A DNA stretch of 64,000 nucleotides from NCBI GenBank assembly GCA_965194375.1, contig CBDAEL010000008.1. One strand, given 5' to 3'. This DNA is from Tabrizicola_A aquatica (GTDB taxonomy: Bacteria > Pseudomonadota > Alphaproteobacteria > Rhodobacterales > Rhodobacteraceae). Shown in pieces: positions 8,827-16,974 of the stretch; within the stretch, counting starts at the first letter, position 1; every line of letters starts with the position of its first letter. The position numbers were made by a program, and so were the translations under genes. Under the pieces are notes generated by a model. That model had not been told where the DNA came from. It did no database searches and saw nothing but the letters and a program-made list of their open reading frames with translations.

Positions 8827-9312
8827 ATGACCCTAGGCAAGTTTGACCATGCCAGCATGGATGGGGCGGATGCTACGGCGGCCCCCCCCATCGACGCGCG
8901 CACGCAATATGGCGCGCTGTGCTGGCGTATGCATCGGGGCAAGGTTGAGGTTCTGCTCATCACTAGCCGCGACACGGGCCGGTGGGTCATCCCCAAAGGC
9001 TGGCCGATTGACGGGCTTGCGCCGGCACAGACCGCTGCACGCGAAGCGTGGGAAGAGGCGGGCGTCGAAGGCGACATCGCCGATCAGGGGCTTGGCGCGT
9101 TTGATTATGATAAAAGCCTTGGCCTGAAGGGGTCCATTCCCTGTTCTGTCCAAGTGTTCGGCCTGCGCGTGGCCGAGTTGAAGGGAAAATTCCCCGAGCG
9201 CAAAGAGCGCCGCCGCAAGTGGTTTGATTTCGACAAAGCCGCGCGCAAGGTCATCGAACCTGAACTGCGTGCGCTGTTGCTGGCTTTGCCTGCGCGCTTG
9301 GCCGTGGCGTAA
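8827..9312 (+). CDS. Nudix hydrolase
   Basis: A 161-residue Nudix protein that would hydrolyse a nucleoside diphosphate linked to another group. The Nudix box reads GWPIDGL, seven residues, then REAWEEAGV. The metal-binding REAWEE part is intact, while the first glutamate of the consensus (G-x5-E) is replaced by leucine. PKGWP at this place is typical of diphosphoinositol-polyphosphate-phosphohydrolase-like bacterial members. It precedes a DUF1178 gene in the same direction. The substrate cannot be predicted. Confidence 0.88.
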   Translation: MTLGKFDHASMDGADATAAPPIDARTQYGALCWRMHRGKVEVLLITSRDTGRWVIPKGWPIDGLAPAQTAAREAWEEAGVEGDIADQGLGAFDYDKSLGLKGSIPCSVQVFGLRVAELKGKFPERKERRRKWFDFDKAARKVIEPELRALLLALPARLAVA

Positions 9313-9391
9313 TCGGGCTGGCACGTCAGGCTTCCCAACTGCGACCACAGCCCCCCTTGCCGAGGGCCCCGTTTCCCCCCAGATTGCCGTC

Positions 9392-9817
9392 ATGATCCGC
9401 TATGACCTAAAATGCACCAAGGGCCATGACTTTGACGGCTGGTTTAAATCTGCCGAGGCCTTTGACAGCCTGTCGAAGGCTGGCCATGTCACCTGCACGA
9501 TCTGCGGCGTGGCGGATGTCGAAAAGCGCATCATGGCGCCCGCCGTGCGCCCGGCGCGCAGCCTTGGTGAAAAGCCAAAGCTGACTGAGCCGCAAAACGA
9601 CATCCAAGCCGCCATGGCCGAGATGCGCCGCAAGATCGAAGAAAACTCGGAATATGTCGGGCTGAACTTCGCCGCCGAGGCGCGGGCGATGCATGAGGGC
9701 ACGATCGACGAACGCTCGATCTATGGCGAGGCCAAGCCTGATGAAGCCCGCGCGCTTTTGGAGGATGGGATTCCCGTCGCTCCCCTTCCGTTCATGCCGA
9801 AACGTCAGGCAAATTGA
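9392..9817 (+). CDS. DUF1178 family protein
   Basis: A 141-residue soluble protein beginning MIRYDLKCTKGHDFDGWF. Cys/His pairs near the N-terminus (C8 with H12, and CTIC near residue 37) suggest a small zinc ribbon. The middle carries IEENSEYVGLNFAAEARAMH, typical of DUF1178, and a predicted helix. The function of the family is not known to me. The ATG at 9392 is preferred to the longer frame because the conserved N-terminus starts there. A weak AAGCGA/TCGCTT hairpin (9822-9836) separates it from the convergent next gene. Confidence 0.85.
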   Translation: MIRYDLKCTKGHDFDGWFKSAEAFDSLSKAGHVTCTICGVADVEKRIMAPAVRPARSLGEKPKLTEPQNDIQAAMAEMRRKIEENSEYVGLNFAAEARAMHEGTIDERSIYGEAKPDEARALLEDGIPVAPLPFMPKRQAN

Positions 9818-9839
9818 GCCGAAGCGAAGGTCGCTTGCT

Positions 9840-10517
9840 CTAGCGGCACTCTAATGCCGCCGCAAAAGCCGCCGCGCTGAACGGCCCCAGATCACGCTGG
9901 TCCGTGGGAGTTGCAGCCATAAGTCGTGTCCAGTCGGCATTGGCCAGCACCACCTCAGCCCCGGCACCACAGTCTCGCAGCCCTGATGTGATGAAGTCCT
10001 CGCCGATCCGGTGATTGGTCAGCCCGGCTTGGCGGGCGATTTCCACCACCCTGTCGCCCTCCACCCGGACAAAGACCAGCTCGCGCCGCAGATGGGGACG
10101 GTCGACATAGGCGATCTCGACCCGTCCATCGCCGTCCAGATCGCCAATCGCGGCGGGGGCCAGCCAGCGGTGGGGTTGTCCGATAAAGGGGGTAGCCGCG
10201 CGCAAGCCCTGCGCATCATAGATCGCCAACGCCGCCCCGCGCGCGAGGTCGGCCTCAACCAGCACCACTTCGCGGGTGCCGTCGCCGTCCAGATCGGCCA
10301 GCCGGGCCTCGATATCTTCGAAGACCCGGGTTTCGGGAAGCCGGATCGTGCGCCGTTCCCCGCCTTCCAGCCACAAATGCAACGCGCCCCATTCCAGCGC
10401 GTCGCCCAAGACCGCATGGTCATAGCGTGCTGTCGGCTCTGCCAGTTCGGCCCGCGTGATGTCTTGTGCGGCGACTGGCCCGCAAAGGGCCAACCAGACC
10501 GCACAAGCGCGCAGCAT
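9840..10517 (-). CDS. Exported VCBS/FG-GAP-repeat-like protein
   Basis: A 225-residue protein with an N-terminal signal peptide (MLRACAVWLALCGPVAAQ). Two copies of a calcium-binding-like DLDGDGxxE motif (ADLDGDGTREVV and GDLDGDGRVEIA) resemble integrin-type FG-GAP/VCBS repeats, so a small beta-propeller fragment in the periplasm is likely. The start overlaps the ferredoxin stop by one base (TGATG), so the two are co-transcribed. No catalytic motif is seen. Confidence 0.8.
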   Translation of the reverse strand: MLRACAVWLALCGPVAAQDITRAELAEPTARYDHAVLGDALEWGALHLWLEGGERRTIRLPETRVFEDIEARLADLDGDGTREVVLVEADLARGAALAIYDAQGLRAATPFIGQPHRWLAPAAIGDLDGDGRVEIAYVDRPHLRRELVFVRVEGDRVVEIARQAGLTNHRIGEDFITSGLRDCGAGAEVVLANADWTRLMAATPTDQRDLGPFSAAAFAAALECR

Positions 10518-10840
10518 CAGATTTGCTTTTCGGGCATTTGCACCCGAAGGCCGTCCATCTCGGCGGTGACCTTGATCTGGCAGGTCAGGCGCGAGGTCGT
10601 GGCATCGGGGTTCCATGCGAAATCCAGCATGTCCTCTTCCATCGACTCTTTCTTCGGCAGCCGACCAACCCAAGCCGGATCGATATAGACATGGCAGGTG
10701 GAACAGGCGCAGGCGCCGCCGCAATCGGCCTCGATGCCCGGAATTCCGTTGTCGCGCGCGCCTTCCATCACGGTCAGCCCGGGGGCCACATCGACCACAT
10801 GTTCTTTGCCGCCATGTTCCACGTAAGTGATCTTTGCCAT
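10517..10840 (-). CDS. [2Fe-2S] ferredoxin, adrenodoxin type
   Basis: A 107-residue electron carrier. The cluster ligands are C-x5-C-x2-C in CGGACACSTC plus a later Cys in LTCQIKV, the adrenodoxin/putidaredoxin pattern rather than the plant type. The true start is MAKITYVEHGG at 10840; the longer frame upstream has no protein-like composition. Such ferredoxins serve cytochromes P450 or Fe-S cluster assembly. No reductase or P450 is nearby. Confidence 0.92.
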   Translation of the reverse strand: MAKITYVEHGGKEHVVDVAPGLTVMEGARDNGIPGIEADCGGACACSTCHVYIDPAWVGRLPKKESMEEDMLDFAWNPDATTSRLTCQIKVTAEMDGLRVQMPEKQI

Positions 10841-11071
10841 CGTTCCTGATCCTGCCTGAAATGTCGCCCTTTGGGGATTGCCCTGAAATAAGCGATGAAC
10901 GCGCGAATGGCCAGAGGGGGCAAGAGATGGACACGCAGAGATGAAGCCGGGCTGGATAAAGGCTGCCCGGATAAAGGCGGGGTGGCCCAGACTAGGCAAC
11001 CGCCGGGAATGCCGCTAGATTACCCGCTGAACAACGGCCAAAGGCGAAGTTTGGCGACAGGCGGGCGGTGT

Positions 11072-11620
11072 ATGCGGGTTTCCCTTTTTCTTGGCGTTGC
11101 GCTGGCCCTTGGTCTTGGCAGCCTGCTTGCCGCCTGTCAGCCGGTTTCCGTCAAGGCCCCAAGCCAGACGCCCCTTGCAGGTGAGGTGGTGCGACTGAAA
11201 GGCGAAGGTCCGCCGCCGTCACCGCAGGGTGAATGCTGGGCCTCGTCCGTCTCGCCCGCGGTGATCGAAACGGTCAGCGAACAGGTGCTGGTCAGCGAAG
11301 AGTTGCGCGATGCCTCGGGCGTGGTGCTCCAGCCGGCCACCTTCCGCACCCGCACCCGGCAGCGCATGGTGCAGGACCGCGAGGAGATCTGGTTCCGCGC
11401 ACCCTGCCCCGAGGCCCAGACAGTGCAATTCATCGCCAGCTTGCAACGCGCTCTCAAAGCGCGGGGGCTCTATGTGGTGGCCGTCACCGGCGAGATGAAC
11501 CCCGAGACCGCCGAGGCGGTGCGCCGCTTTCAGGCGGAGCGTGGGCTGGACAGCCCCGTCTTGTCCTTGGGTGCCGCGCGCGAGTTGGGGCTGGCAGCCA
11601 CCAGTTTGGACGCGCTGTGA
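11072..11620 (+). CDS. Peptidoglycan-binding lipoprotein
   Basis: A 182-residue protein. The signal ends in a lipobox (LLAAC, with the lipidated Cys near residue 22). The C-terminal region (AETVQFIASLQRALKARG, then TGEMNPETAEAVRRFQAERG, each in part) is a PG_binding_1 domain, which holds the protein to peptidoglycan. ATG at 11072 was chosen because the signal peptide starts there. It overlaps the HD-domain gene by four bases (GTGA). Confidence 0.85.
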   Translation: MRVSLFLGVALALGLGSLLAACQPVSVKAPSQTPLAGEVVRLKGEGPPPSPQGECWASSVSPAVIETVSEQVLVSEELRDASGVVLQPATFRTRTRQRMVQDREEIWFRAPCPEAQTVQFIASLQRALKARGLYVVAVTGEMNPETAEAVRRFQAERGLDSPVLSLGAARELGLAATSLDAL

Positions 11621-12255
11621 GCCTGGCCGCTGCACGCTACCGCGCCCATGTGGCCGCGGTTTGGGCGGCGGGACCGTCCGATGGCGCGCATGATCTGGGC
11701 CATCTTGTCCGCGTCTGGGCCAATGCCCGCAAGATCGCGCTGGATGAGCCAGAGGTGGACGGTCAAGTGTTGGAGGCTGCGGTCTGGTTTCATGATCTGG
11801 TGAACCTGCCTAAGAACAGCCCCGACCGCGCCCGCGCCTCGACGCTGTCGGCTGACGCTGCGGTGGCCTTCTTGCGCTCCGACGGCTTTCCAGCCGAAAA
11901 ATTGCCCGCCGTGGCCCATGCCATTGCCGCGCACAGCTTTTCAGCCGGCATTGCCCCCGAAACCCCCGAGGCGCGCATCTTGCAAGATGCCGACCGGCTG
12001 GAGGCTTTGGGTGCGATTGGGCTGGCGCGGATGTTCCTGATTTCGGGCCGGATGGGCGGCGGGATTGTCGATATGGACGACCCGATGGCGCTGCACCGTC
12101 CCTTGGACGATAAGGCCTTTGCGCTGGATCATCTGGAGGTCAAGCTCTTGGGTCTGCCCGCCACGATGCAAACCCGGACCGGACGCCTGATGGCCGAGGA
12201 GCGGGCCGAATGGATGATGTCGTTCCGCAGCCGCCTTTTGGCCGAGATTGGCTGA
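11617..12255 (+). CDS. HD-domain protein (putative metal-dependent phosphohydrolase)
   Basis: A 212-residue soluble protein starting at a GTG overlapping the upstream TGA. HD-fold metal ligands are visible: H in AHDLGHLVRVW (near 24-28), the HD pair in VWFHDLVN, a later H in AIAAHSFSAG, and D in LQDADRLEALG. It may cleave a nucleotide or other phosphoester. The closest general type is the YedJ/predicted-hydrolase group. A strong terminator follows. Confidence 0.85.
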   Translation: MSLAAARYRAHVAAVWAAGPSDGAHDLGHLVRVWANARKIALDEPEVDGQVLEAAVWFHDLVNLPKNSPDRARASTLSADAAVAFLRSDGFPAEKLPAVAHAIAAHSFSAGIAPETPEARILQDADRLEALGAIGLARMFLISGRMGGGIVDMDDPMALHRPLDDKAFALDHLEVKLLGLPATMQTRTGRLMAEERAEWMMSFRSRLLAEIG

Positions 12256-12275
12256 GATCGGGCCGCAGACCTGAA

Positions 12276-12303
12276 AAAAGCCCCGGAGTGATCCGGGGCT
12301 TTT
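12276..12303. terminator. Bidirectional intrinsic terminator
   Basis: A perfect 11-bp stem, AAAAGCCCCGG and CCGGGGCTTTT, encloses the loop AGTGAT. The A-run on one side and T-run on the other let it work for both convergent genes. Confidence 0.92.
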
Positions 12304-12354
12304 CGGGTTTTGTCGTTTGGGCAAGTGCCTTGCGAGTTCCGGCAATCCCCTGCC

Positions 12355-14415
12355 CTAATTGGCAGACGCATGCAAAAGCGGCGTGATGACCCGCACGGCC
12401 ACGCGGCGGTTGCGCCGCTCGTTGGCCTCAGTGTCGATCAAAAGCTCGGCTTCGCCATAGCCTTGGATCACCATGTTTTCCGGCGGGATTTCGAAATACT
12501 CGCTGAGCGCCAGCGCAACCGATTCCGCGCGTCGGTCGGACAGCGCAAGGTTCATCGCGGCACGCCCCACGGCATCAGTGTGGCCTTCGATCAAGAACAT
12601 CTCAGCCGGGTTTTCAGCCAGAAGATCCTGCATCAAGATGCCCAGATCGGCCAGTTCATCGGCCTCGGAGGCGCGGATCGCGGCCGATCCGCTGTCGAAG
12701 GTGACATTGCCGGCGTCGATGGTGGCTGCCAGCGCGCGTACCTGTGGGATTTCGCGCACTTGGCGAAGGCTGAAGGTGCGGCCACTGCGGGAGACCTCAA
12801 TCGCGGCCAGCCGTGCCTTGAGCCGGGCATCTTCATCCTTGGCCGAAATCTGCGTGCGACTTGGGCGCGGCTCGGGAAGTTCGCTGATCACGACCGGAAC
12901 CTCACGCTCAAGATCGTCGATCAGCACAATCTCACGGCCCGTGGCGTCATAGGTGGCGCGGCGCAGCACGCGACCGGTGGCATCGCGGATTGTCACCACC
13001 TGCGTGCCATCGGCGCGTTCGACGATGGTGCGGGTCGAGCCGTCGGAGAAGGTCTCGGTGCGCACGGTGGATCCGGGGCGGCGAAGGACAGTGTCATCGT
13101 CCTTATAGACCGAATAGCTGCCATCAGGGTTCAAGACCACCACGCGGTCGCCCGTGTTGGAGACGACCTGACGGTCCTCGCGGTCATTGGCCCCTTTGAT
13201 GATGGCACCAATGGCCAGCGCGCCCAGCGCGAAAAGTCCCACCTTTTCAAGATCTGACAGCCGATCCTTCTTGCCCGGTGCGACGGCGACGGGGGCCGCC
13301 GAAAACTCTTCTGAAGAAGAGCGGGTATCTTCTTCGCCCAAGACCGTAATGACGCTGGTCACCGCATCGGGTGATGTCGGGAGATCAGCCAGCGGCAGCG
13401 GGTCTGACGGGGGCTCGGCAGAGCTTGTACCCGCTTCAGCCTCTTGGCCCGCGTCCGGCACAATCGTGGCGGCGGCCCCCAGTGCGGTGGGGTCGAGGAC
13501 GTCGGGCGTGGCCAAAAGCTCGCCCAGGGTTTCCACCTCGGCTTCAGTAACGACGGGCACTTCGACCGGAACGGCGTCGGGATCAATCTCGACCACCTCG
13601 GCCGCGAGCCCGGCGCTGGGGTCAACCATAACTCCGGCGGGGTCGAGGATGAGTTCTTCTTGGGCAGCTGCGATGGCCGCAGCCTCGGCAGCAGCGTCCG
13701 CCTCGGCGGTCGCGGTGGCTTCTGTTTCGGCAATAGCAGCGGCTGCTTCGGCCTCGTCCGCGGCGGCGGCGGCTTCCGCTTCGGCAGCGGTAGCGGCTTC
13801 AGCGACAGCGGCGGCTTCAGCTTCAGCGGCAGCAGCGGCTTCAGCCTCTGCGGCGCTCGCGGCTTCTGCTTTAGCAGCGGCAGCAGCGGCTTCGGCTTCA
13901 ACTACGGCGGCTGCTTCGGCTTCGGCGGCGGCCGCAGCGTCTTCTTCAGCGGCGACAGCGGCGTCTGCTTCTGCGGCGGCGGCAGCCTCTACCTCTGCGG
14001 CCGCGGCGGCTTCTGCTTCTGCGGCCGCGGCGGCTTCTGCTTCTGCGGCTGCGGCGGCTTCTGCTTCGGCGGCGGCAGCTTCGGCGACAGCGGCAGCAGC
14101 GGCGTCCGCTTCGGCAGCAGCAGCGGCTTCGGCCGCAGCAGCAGCCGCGGCCTCTGCTTCCAGGGCCGCAGCGGCTTCCGCTTCGCTCGGGGCAGTCTCG
14201 GGGATCACTTCAAGATCGACCTCTGGCACCAAAAGACCCTCGGGACCATAGTTTTCCAGCAGGCAGGGCGCCTCGGCGGTGGGTTCGCACAAGACCGTGC
14301 CATCTTCGGCCACAATGGACCCGGTTTCCGTCAGGGTCTGGGCCAGCAGAGGCCATGGGTTGACCGGGGCAAGCGCGATTGACAGCGCCGTGGTCGTGGT
14401 GAGCAAACGTCTCAT
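12355..14415 (-). CDS. OmpA-family outer-membrane protein with long Ala/Glu-rich region
   Basis: A 686-residue exported protein. It has a signal peptide (MRRLLTTTTALSIALA..., cleavage near LLAQ), a short Cys-containing head, then about 190 residues (roughly 77-265) of near-pure Ala/Glu/Asp with an EAEAAAAA pattern. A proline/acidic linker, one hydrophobic segment (LFALGALAIGAIIKG) and a region of short beta-type repeats follow. The C-terminus (about 575-680) is an OmpA domain: FDSGSAAIRASE, IEGHTDAVGRAAMN, LSDRRAESVA and NERRNRRVAV bind peptidoglycan. ATG at 14415 has an AAAGGA ribosome site. The Ala/Glu stretch is likely a long helix crossing the periplasm. Confidence 0.88.
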   Translation of the reverse strand: MRRLLTTTTALSIALAPVNPWPLLAQTLTETGSIVAEDGTVLCEPTAEAPCLLENYGPEGLLVPEVDLEVIPETAPSEAEAAAALEAEAAAAAAAEAAAAAEADAAAAAVAEAAAAEAEAAAAAEAEAAAAAEAEAAAAAEVEAAAAAEADAAVAAEEDAAAAAEAEAAAVVEAEAAAAAAKAEAASAAEAEAAAAAEAEAAAVAEAATAAEAEAAAAADEAEAAAAIAETEATATAEADAAAEAAAIAAAQEELILDPAGVMVDPSAGLAAEVVEIDPDAVPVEVPVVTEAEVETLGELLATPDVLDPTALGAAATIVPDAGQEAEAGTSSAEPPSDPLPLADLPTSPDAVTSVITVLGEEDTRSSSEEFSAAPVAVAPGKKDRLSDLEKVGLFALGALAIGAIIKGANDREDRQVVSNTGDRVVVLNPDGSYSVYKDDDTVLRRPGSTVRTETFSDGSTRTIVERADGTQVVTIRDATGRVLRRATYDATGREIVLIDDLEREVPVVISELPEPRPSRTQISAKDEDARLKARLAAIEVSRSGRTFSLRQVREIPQVRALAATIDAGNVTFDSGSAAIRASEADELADLGILMQDLLAENPAEMFLIEGHTDAVGRAAMNLALSDRRAESVALALSEYFEIPPENMVIQGYGEAELLIDTEANERRNRRVAVRVITPLLHASAN

Positions 14416-14532
14416 AGCAATCCTTTCACGCGGCACGAGGGGCCGACACCGAATCCCGTCAGGGCCAGTCAGCACGACCGGTCAGCCCCATTTAGGCCAA
14501 AGCTGGCCTGCTAGACGATAACATGGCGCAGA

Positions 14533-15792
14533 TCAGCCGTTGATAGGCGAAATCAAGCGCATCAGTCGGGCCTTGTCGCCGTGGTCGGTGGGGTCAGAAA
14601 TCACGGCGGCCAGCGCCTCGAGTGAGGCCACGGAATGGCCCGCGCGAAAGCTGTCGACATGGGGCAACATGGTGCGAATGCCAGAGGCCTTGGGGGCGAA
14701 GCCTTCCCAGCGCAAAAGCGGGTTAAGCCAGATCAGACGGCGACACGACAGGTGCAGGCGCTCCATCTCGCGCGAGAGGGTGCCGGTATCGTCGCGGTCC
14801 AGCCCATCGGTGATGAGCAAGACCACCGCCCCCTGTCCCAAGACACGGCGCGACCAATCACGGTTGAAGGCGGCGAGTGAGGTGCCGATGCGAGTGCCAC
14901 CGGCCCAGTCCTGCGCCTCGGCCCCGGCGGCGCGCAGTGCGGCGTCGACATCGCGGGTGGCAAGGTGGCGGGTGATGTTGGTCAGCCGGGTGCCAAAGGT
15001 GAAGCCGTGAACCTTGGCGCAACCTTGCCCGCGCGCATTGGCAACCGCATGCAGGAAATGCAGGACCATGCGGGAATACTGGCTCATCGAGCCCGAGATG
15101 TCGCAGATCACCACAAGGTTCGGCCAGCGGATGCGGGGCTTGCGGTGGTGCAGCGCCATCACCTCGCCGCCGTGGCGCAGGGCAGCGCGGATGGTGGCGC
15201 GGGGGTCGATGCGCGCACCGTGGGGCGCGGCCTGCAGGCGACGCGATTGCAAAGGGGTGACCGGCAGCGACAGGCGCGTCAGCATGCGTTTGGCCTCGGC
15301 CACCTCCTCAACCGACATCTGTTCGAAATCGAGCGTTTTCAGCCGCTCTTCGGCGGATTGCGTGGCGGTGGCGTCAATCTCGATCTGCGGGTCGGCCTCG
15401 TTGAGGCCTTCGGGCACGGGAGGCGGTTCAGGGCGGGCGTCCCCCAGGAGCGCCTGGGCCGCGCGCTTTTCCCCCGCCTCAGCACGGCGGTCTTCCTGCG
15501 TGCCTTTGATCTGAGGCAGCATGAAGGACATCATATGTTCCAAGAACTGCGGGTCGCGCCAAAAGAGGCGAAAGCATTGGTGGAAGATCACCCGCTGTTC
15601 GGGGCGGGCGACAAAGACGGCGTGGAGCGTCCAGTAGAAATCCTCACGCTGGGTAAAGCCGGCGGCCGCGACGGCGCGGATGGCATCAGCCACGCGCCCC
15701 GGGCCGACCGGCAGCCCGGCGCGGCGCAAAGCGCGGGCGAAATGGGCGATGTTTTCGGCCAGACGGCCCTCATCTGGCGCGGGCGCGATCAT
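14533..15792 (-). CDS. VWA-domain protein, CoxE-like
   Basis: A 419-residue protein with a C-terminal von Willebrand A domain. The MIDAS motif is DISGS (in VVICDISGSMSQYS), with later ligands in WAGGTRIG and ITDGLDRDD. The N-terminal part matches CoxE/DUF58-type proteins that partner MoxR ATPases, and the neighbouring gene upstream on the same strand is such an ATPase. Together they would act as a chaperone for metal or cofactor insertion into an enzyme. No CO dehydrogenase or other client lies in this window. Confidence 0.88.
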   Translation of the reverse strand: MIAPAPDEGRLAENIAHFARALRRAGLPVGPGRVADAIRAVAAAGFTQREDFYWTLHAVFVARPEQRVIFHQCFRLFWRDPQFLEHMMSFMLPQIKGTQEDRRAEAGEKRAAQALLGDARPEPPPVPEGLNEADPQIEIDATATQSAEERLKTLDFEQMSVEEVAEAKRMLTRLSLPVTPLQSRRLQAAPHGARIDPRATIRAALRHGGEVMALHHRKPRIRWPNLVVICDISGSMSQYSRMVLHFLHAVANARGQGCAKVHGFTFGTRLTNITRHLATRDVDAALRAAGAEAQDWAGGTRIGTSLAAFNRDWSRRVLGQGAVVLLITDGLDRDDTGTLSREMERLHLSCRRLIWLNPLLRWEGFAPKASGIRTMLPHVDSFRAGHSVASLEALAAVISDPTDHGDKARLMRLISPING

Positions 15793-15799
15793 GCCCGCG

Positions 15800-15858
15800 C
15801 CCCGGGGGTTTCACACCCCCGGACCCCCGTGGAGTATTTTGGCCAAGATGAAAGGCGC
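15800..15858 (+). repeat. Intergenic hairpin repeat, copy 2
   Basis: The hairpin CCGGGGGT, loop TTCAC, ACCCCCGG is followed by GACCCCCGTGGAGTATTTT and GGCCAAGATGAAAGG. Bases 15800-15832 are identical to the reverse complement of 39535-39567 (33 bases). It lies between the VWA and MoxR genes. Confidence 0.8.
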
Positions 15859-15862
15859 AAGG

Positions 15863-16747
15863 TCACACCAGCGCCTTCTTGACCTCGGCAAGGATCTTGG
15901 TGGTCTCGAGACCTTGCAGTTTCTGGATATCGTCTTGGTATTTCAGGATGGCGCCCAACGTGTCGGCGATCACCTCGGGCGACAGCGAGACGACATCCAG
16001 CGCGATGAGGCATTTGGCCCAGTCGATGGTTTCGGCCACACCGGGGCGCTTGAAGAGATCCTCGCCGCGCAGCGCATGCACGAAGGCCACAACCTCACGG
16101 CTGAGTTGGGCGGAGGCTTCGGGCACGCGGGCGCGCAGAATGGCCAGCTCGCGGTCGAAGGCGGGGTAGTCGACCCAGTGATAGAGGCAGCGGCGTTTGA
16201 GCGCGTCATGCACTTCGCGGGTGCGGTTTGAGGTGAGGATGACGATGGGTGGCTCGGGGGCTTTGACGGTGCCAAGTTCGGGGATGGTGACCTGAAAATC
16301 CGACAAGGCTTCGAGAAGGAAGGCCTCGAAGGGTTCATCGGCGCGGTCAAGCTCATCGATCAGCAAGACCGGCGCGCCACCCGGCTGGGGGCGCATGGCA
16401 GCCAGAAGCGGGCGTTCGATGAGGAAATCTTCGGAAAACACACCCGCGCGGCCTGCAGCCTCGCCGGCGCGGATGGCGATCATCTGGGCGGCAAAGTTCC
16501 ATTCCGAAACGGCCGAGCTGGCATCCAGCCCTTCATGGCATTGCAGTCGGATCAACCGCCGACCGAGACCGGCCGCCAGCACCTTTGCGATCTCGGTCTT
16601 ACCCACACCCGCCTCGCCCTCGAGAAACAAGGGTTTGCCAAGGCGCAGGGACAAAAACACCACCGTGGCCAGCGACCGTGCGGCGACATAGCCTTGGCCT
16701 TCCAGCAGCGCCTCGACCGCGTCGATCGAGCCTGGACCTTCGGTCAT
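15863..16747 (-). CDS. MoxR-family AAA+ ATPase (CoxD-like)
   Basis: A 294-residue AAA+ ATPase. Walker A is GEAGVGKTE (about 43-51), Walker B VLLIDELDRAD, sensor 1 ILTSNRTRE, and the arginine-finger region ALKRRCLYHWVDYP. ATG at 16747 (MTEGPGSID) was chosen because family homology starts here. It is followed by a VWA gene, with repeat copy 2 between them. MoxR/VWA pairs remodel or activate metalloenzymes. The client is unknown here. Confidence 0.9.
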   Translation of the reverse strand: MTEGPGSIDAVEALLEGQGYVAARSLATVVFLSLRLGKPLFLEGEAGVGKTEIAKVLAAGLGRRLIRLQCHEGLDASSAVSEWNFAAQMIAIRAGEAAGRAGVFSEDFLIERPLLAAMRPQPGGAPVLLIDELDRADEPFEAFLLEALSDFQVTIPELGTVKAPEPPIVILTSNRTREVHDALKRRCLYHWVDYPAFDRELAILRARVPEASAQLSREVVAFVHALRGEDLFKRPGVAETIDWAKCLIALDVVSLSPEVIADTLGAILKYQDDIQKLQGLETTKILAEVKKALV

Positions 16748-16860
16748 TCTGCAGCCTCCCTCAAAGCCTGGCCCACGTTGGCGGCCCACCCCGCCGTGGT
16801 CAACCCGCACCGGTGCCGCTTGCGACCAAAGGCGGGGGTGCGATTTGCGCTTCCCTTGGC

Positions 16861-16890
16861 CATTCATCTTGGCCCAAATACTCATGAAAG
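16861..16890 (-). repeat. Intergenic repeat, partial copy 3
   Basis: On the minus strand this reads GAGTATTTGGGCCAAGATGAA, matching the tail of copy 2. The GC hairpin part is absent or degraded, so it is a remnant. Confidence 0.6.
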
Positions 16891-16974
16891 CGCGGTTTGG
16901 ATTTTGCTGACAGATATTTGAGATGCGCGCGGGCCTTGGATGTCTGAGGCCGGCAGCAGGTGAAAGGGATTCCG

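Noticed and set aside
13187..14251. Long plus-strand frame of Ser/Ala repeats
   Set aside because: It is the complement of the Ala/Glu stalk of the OmpA-like gene; GCN-rich codons remove stops on the other strand.
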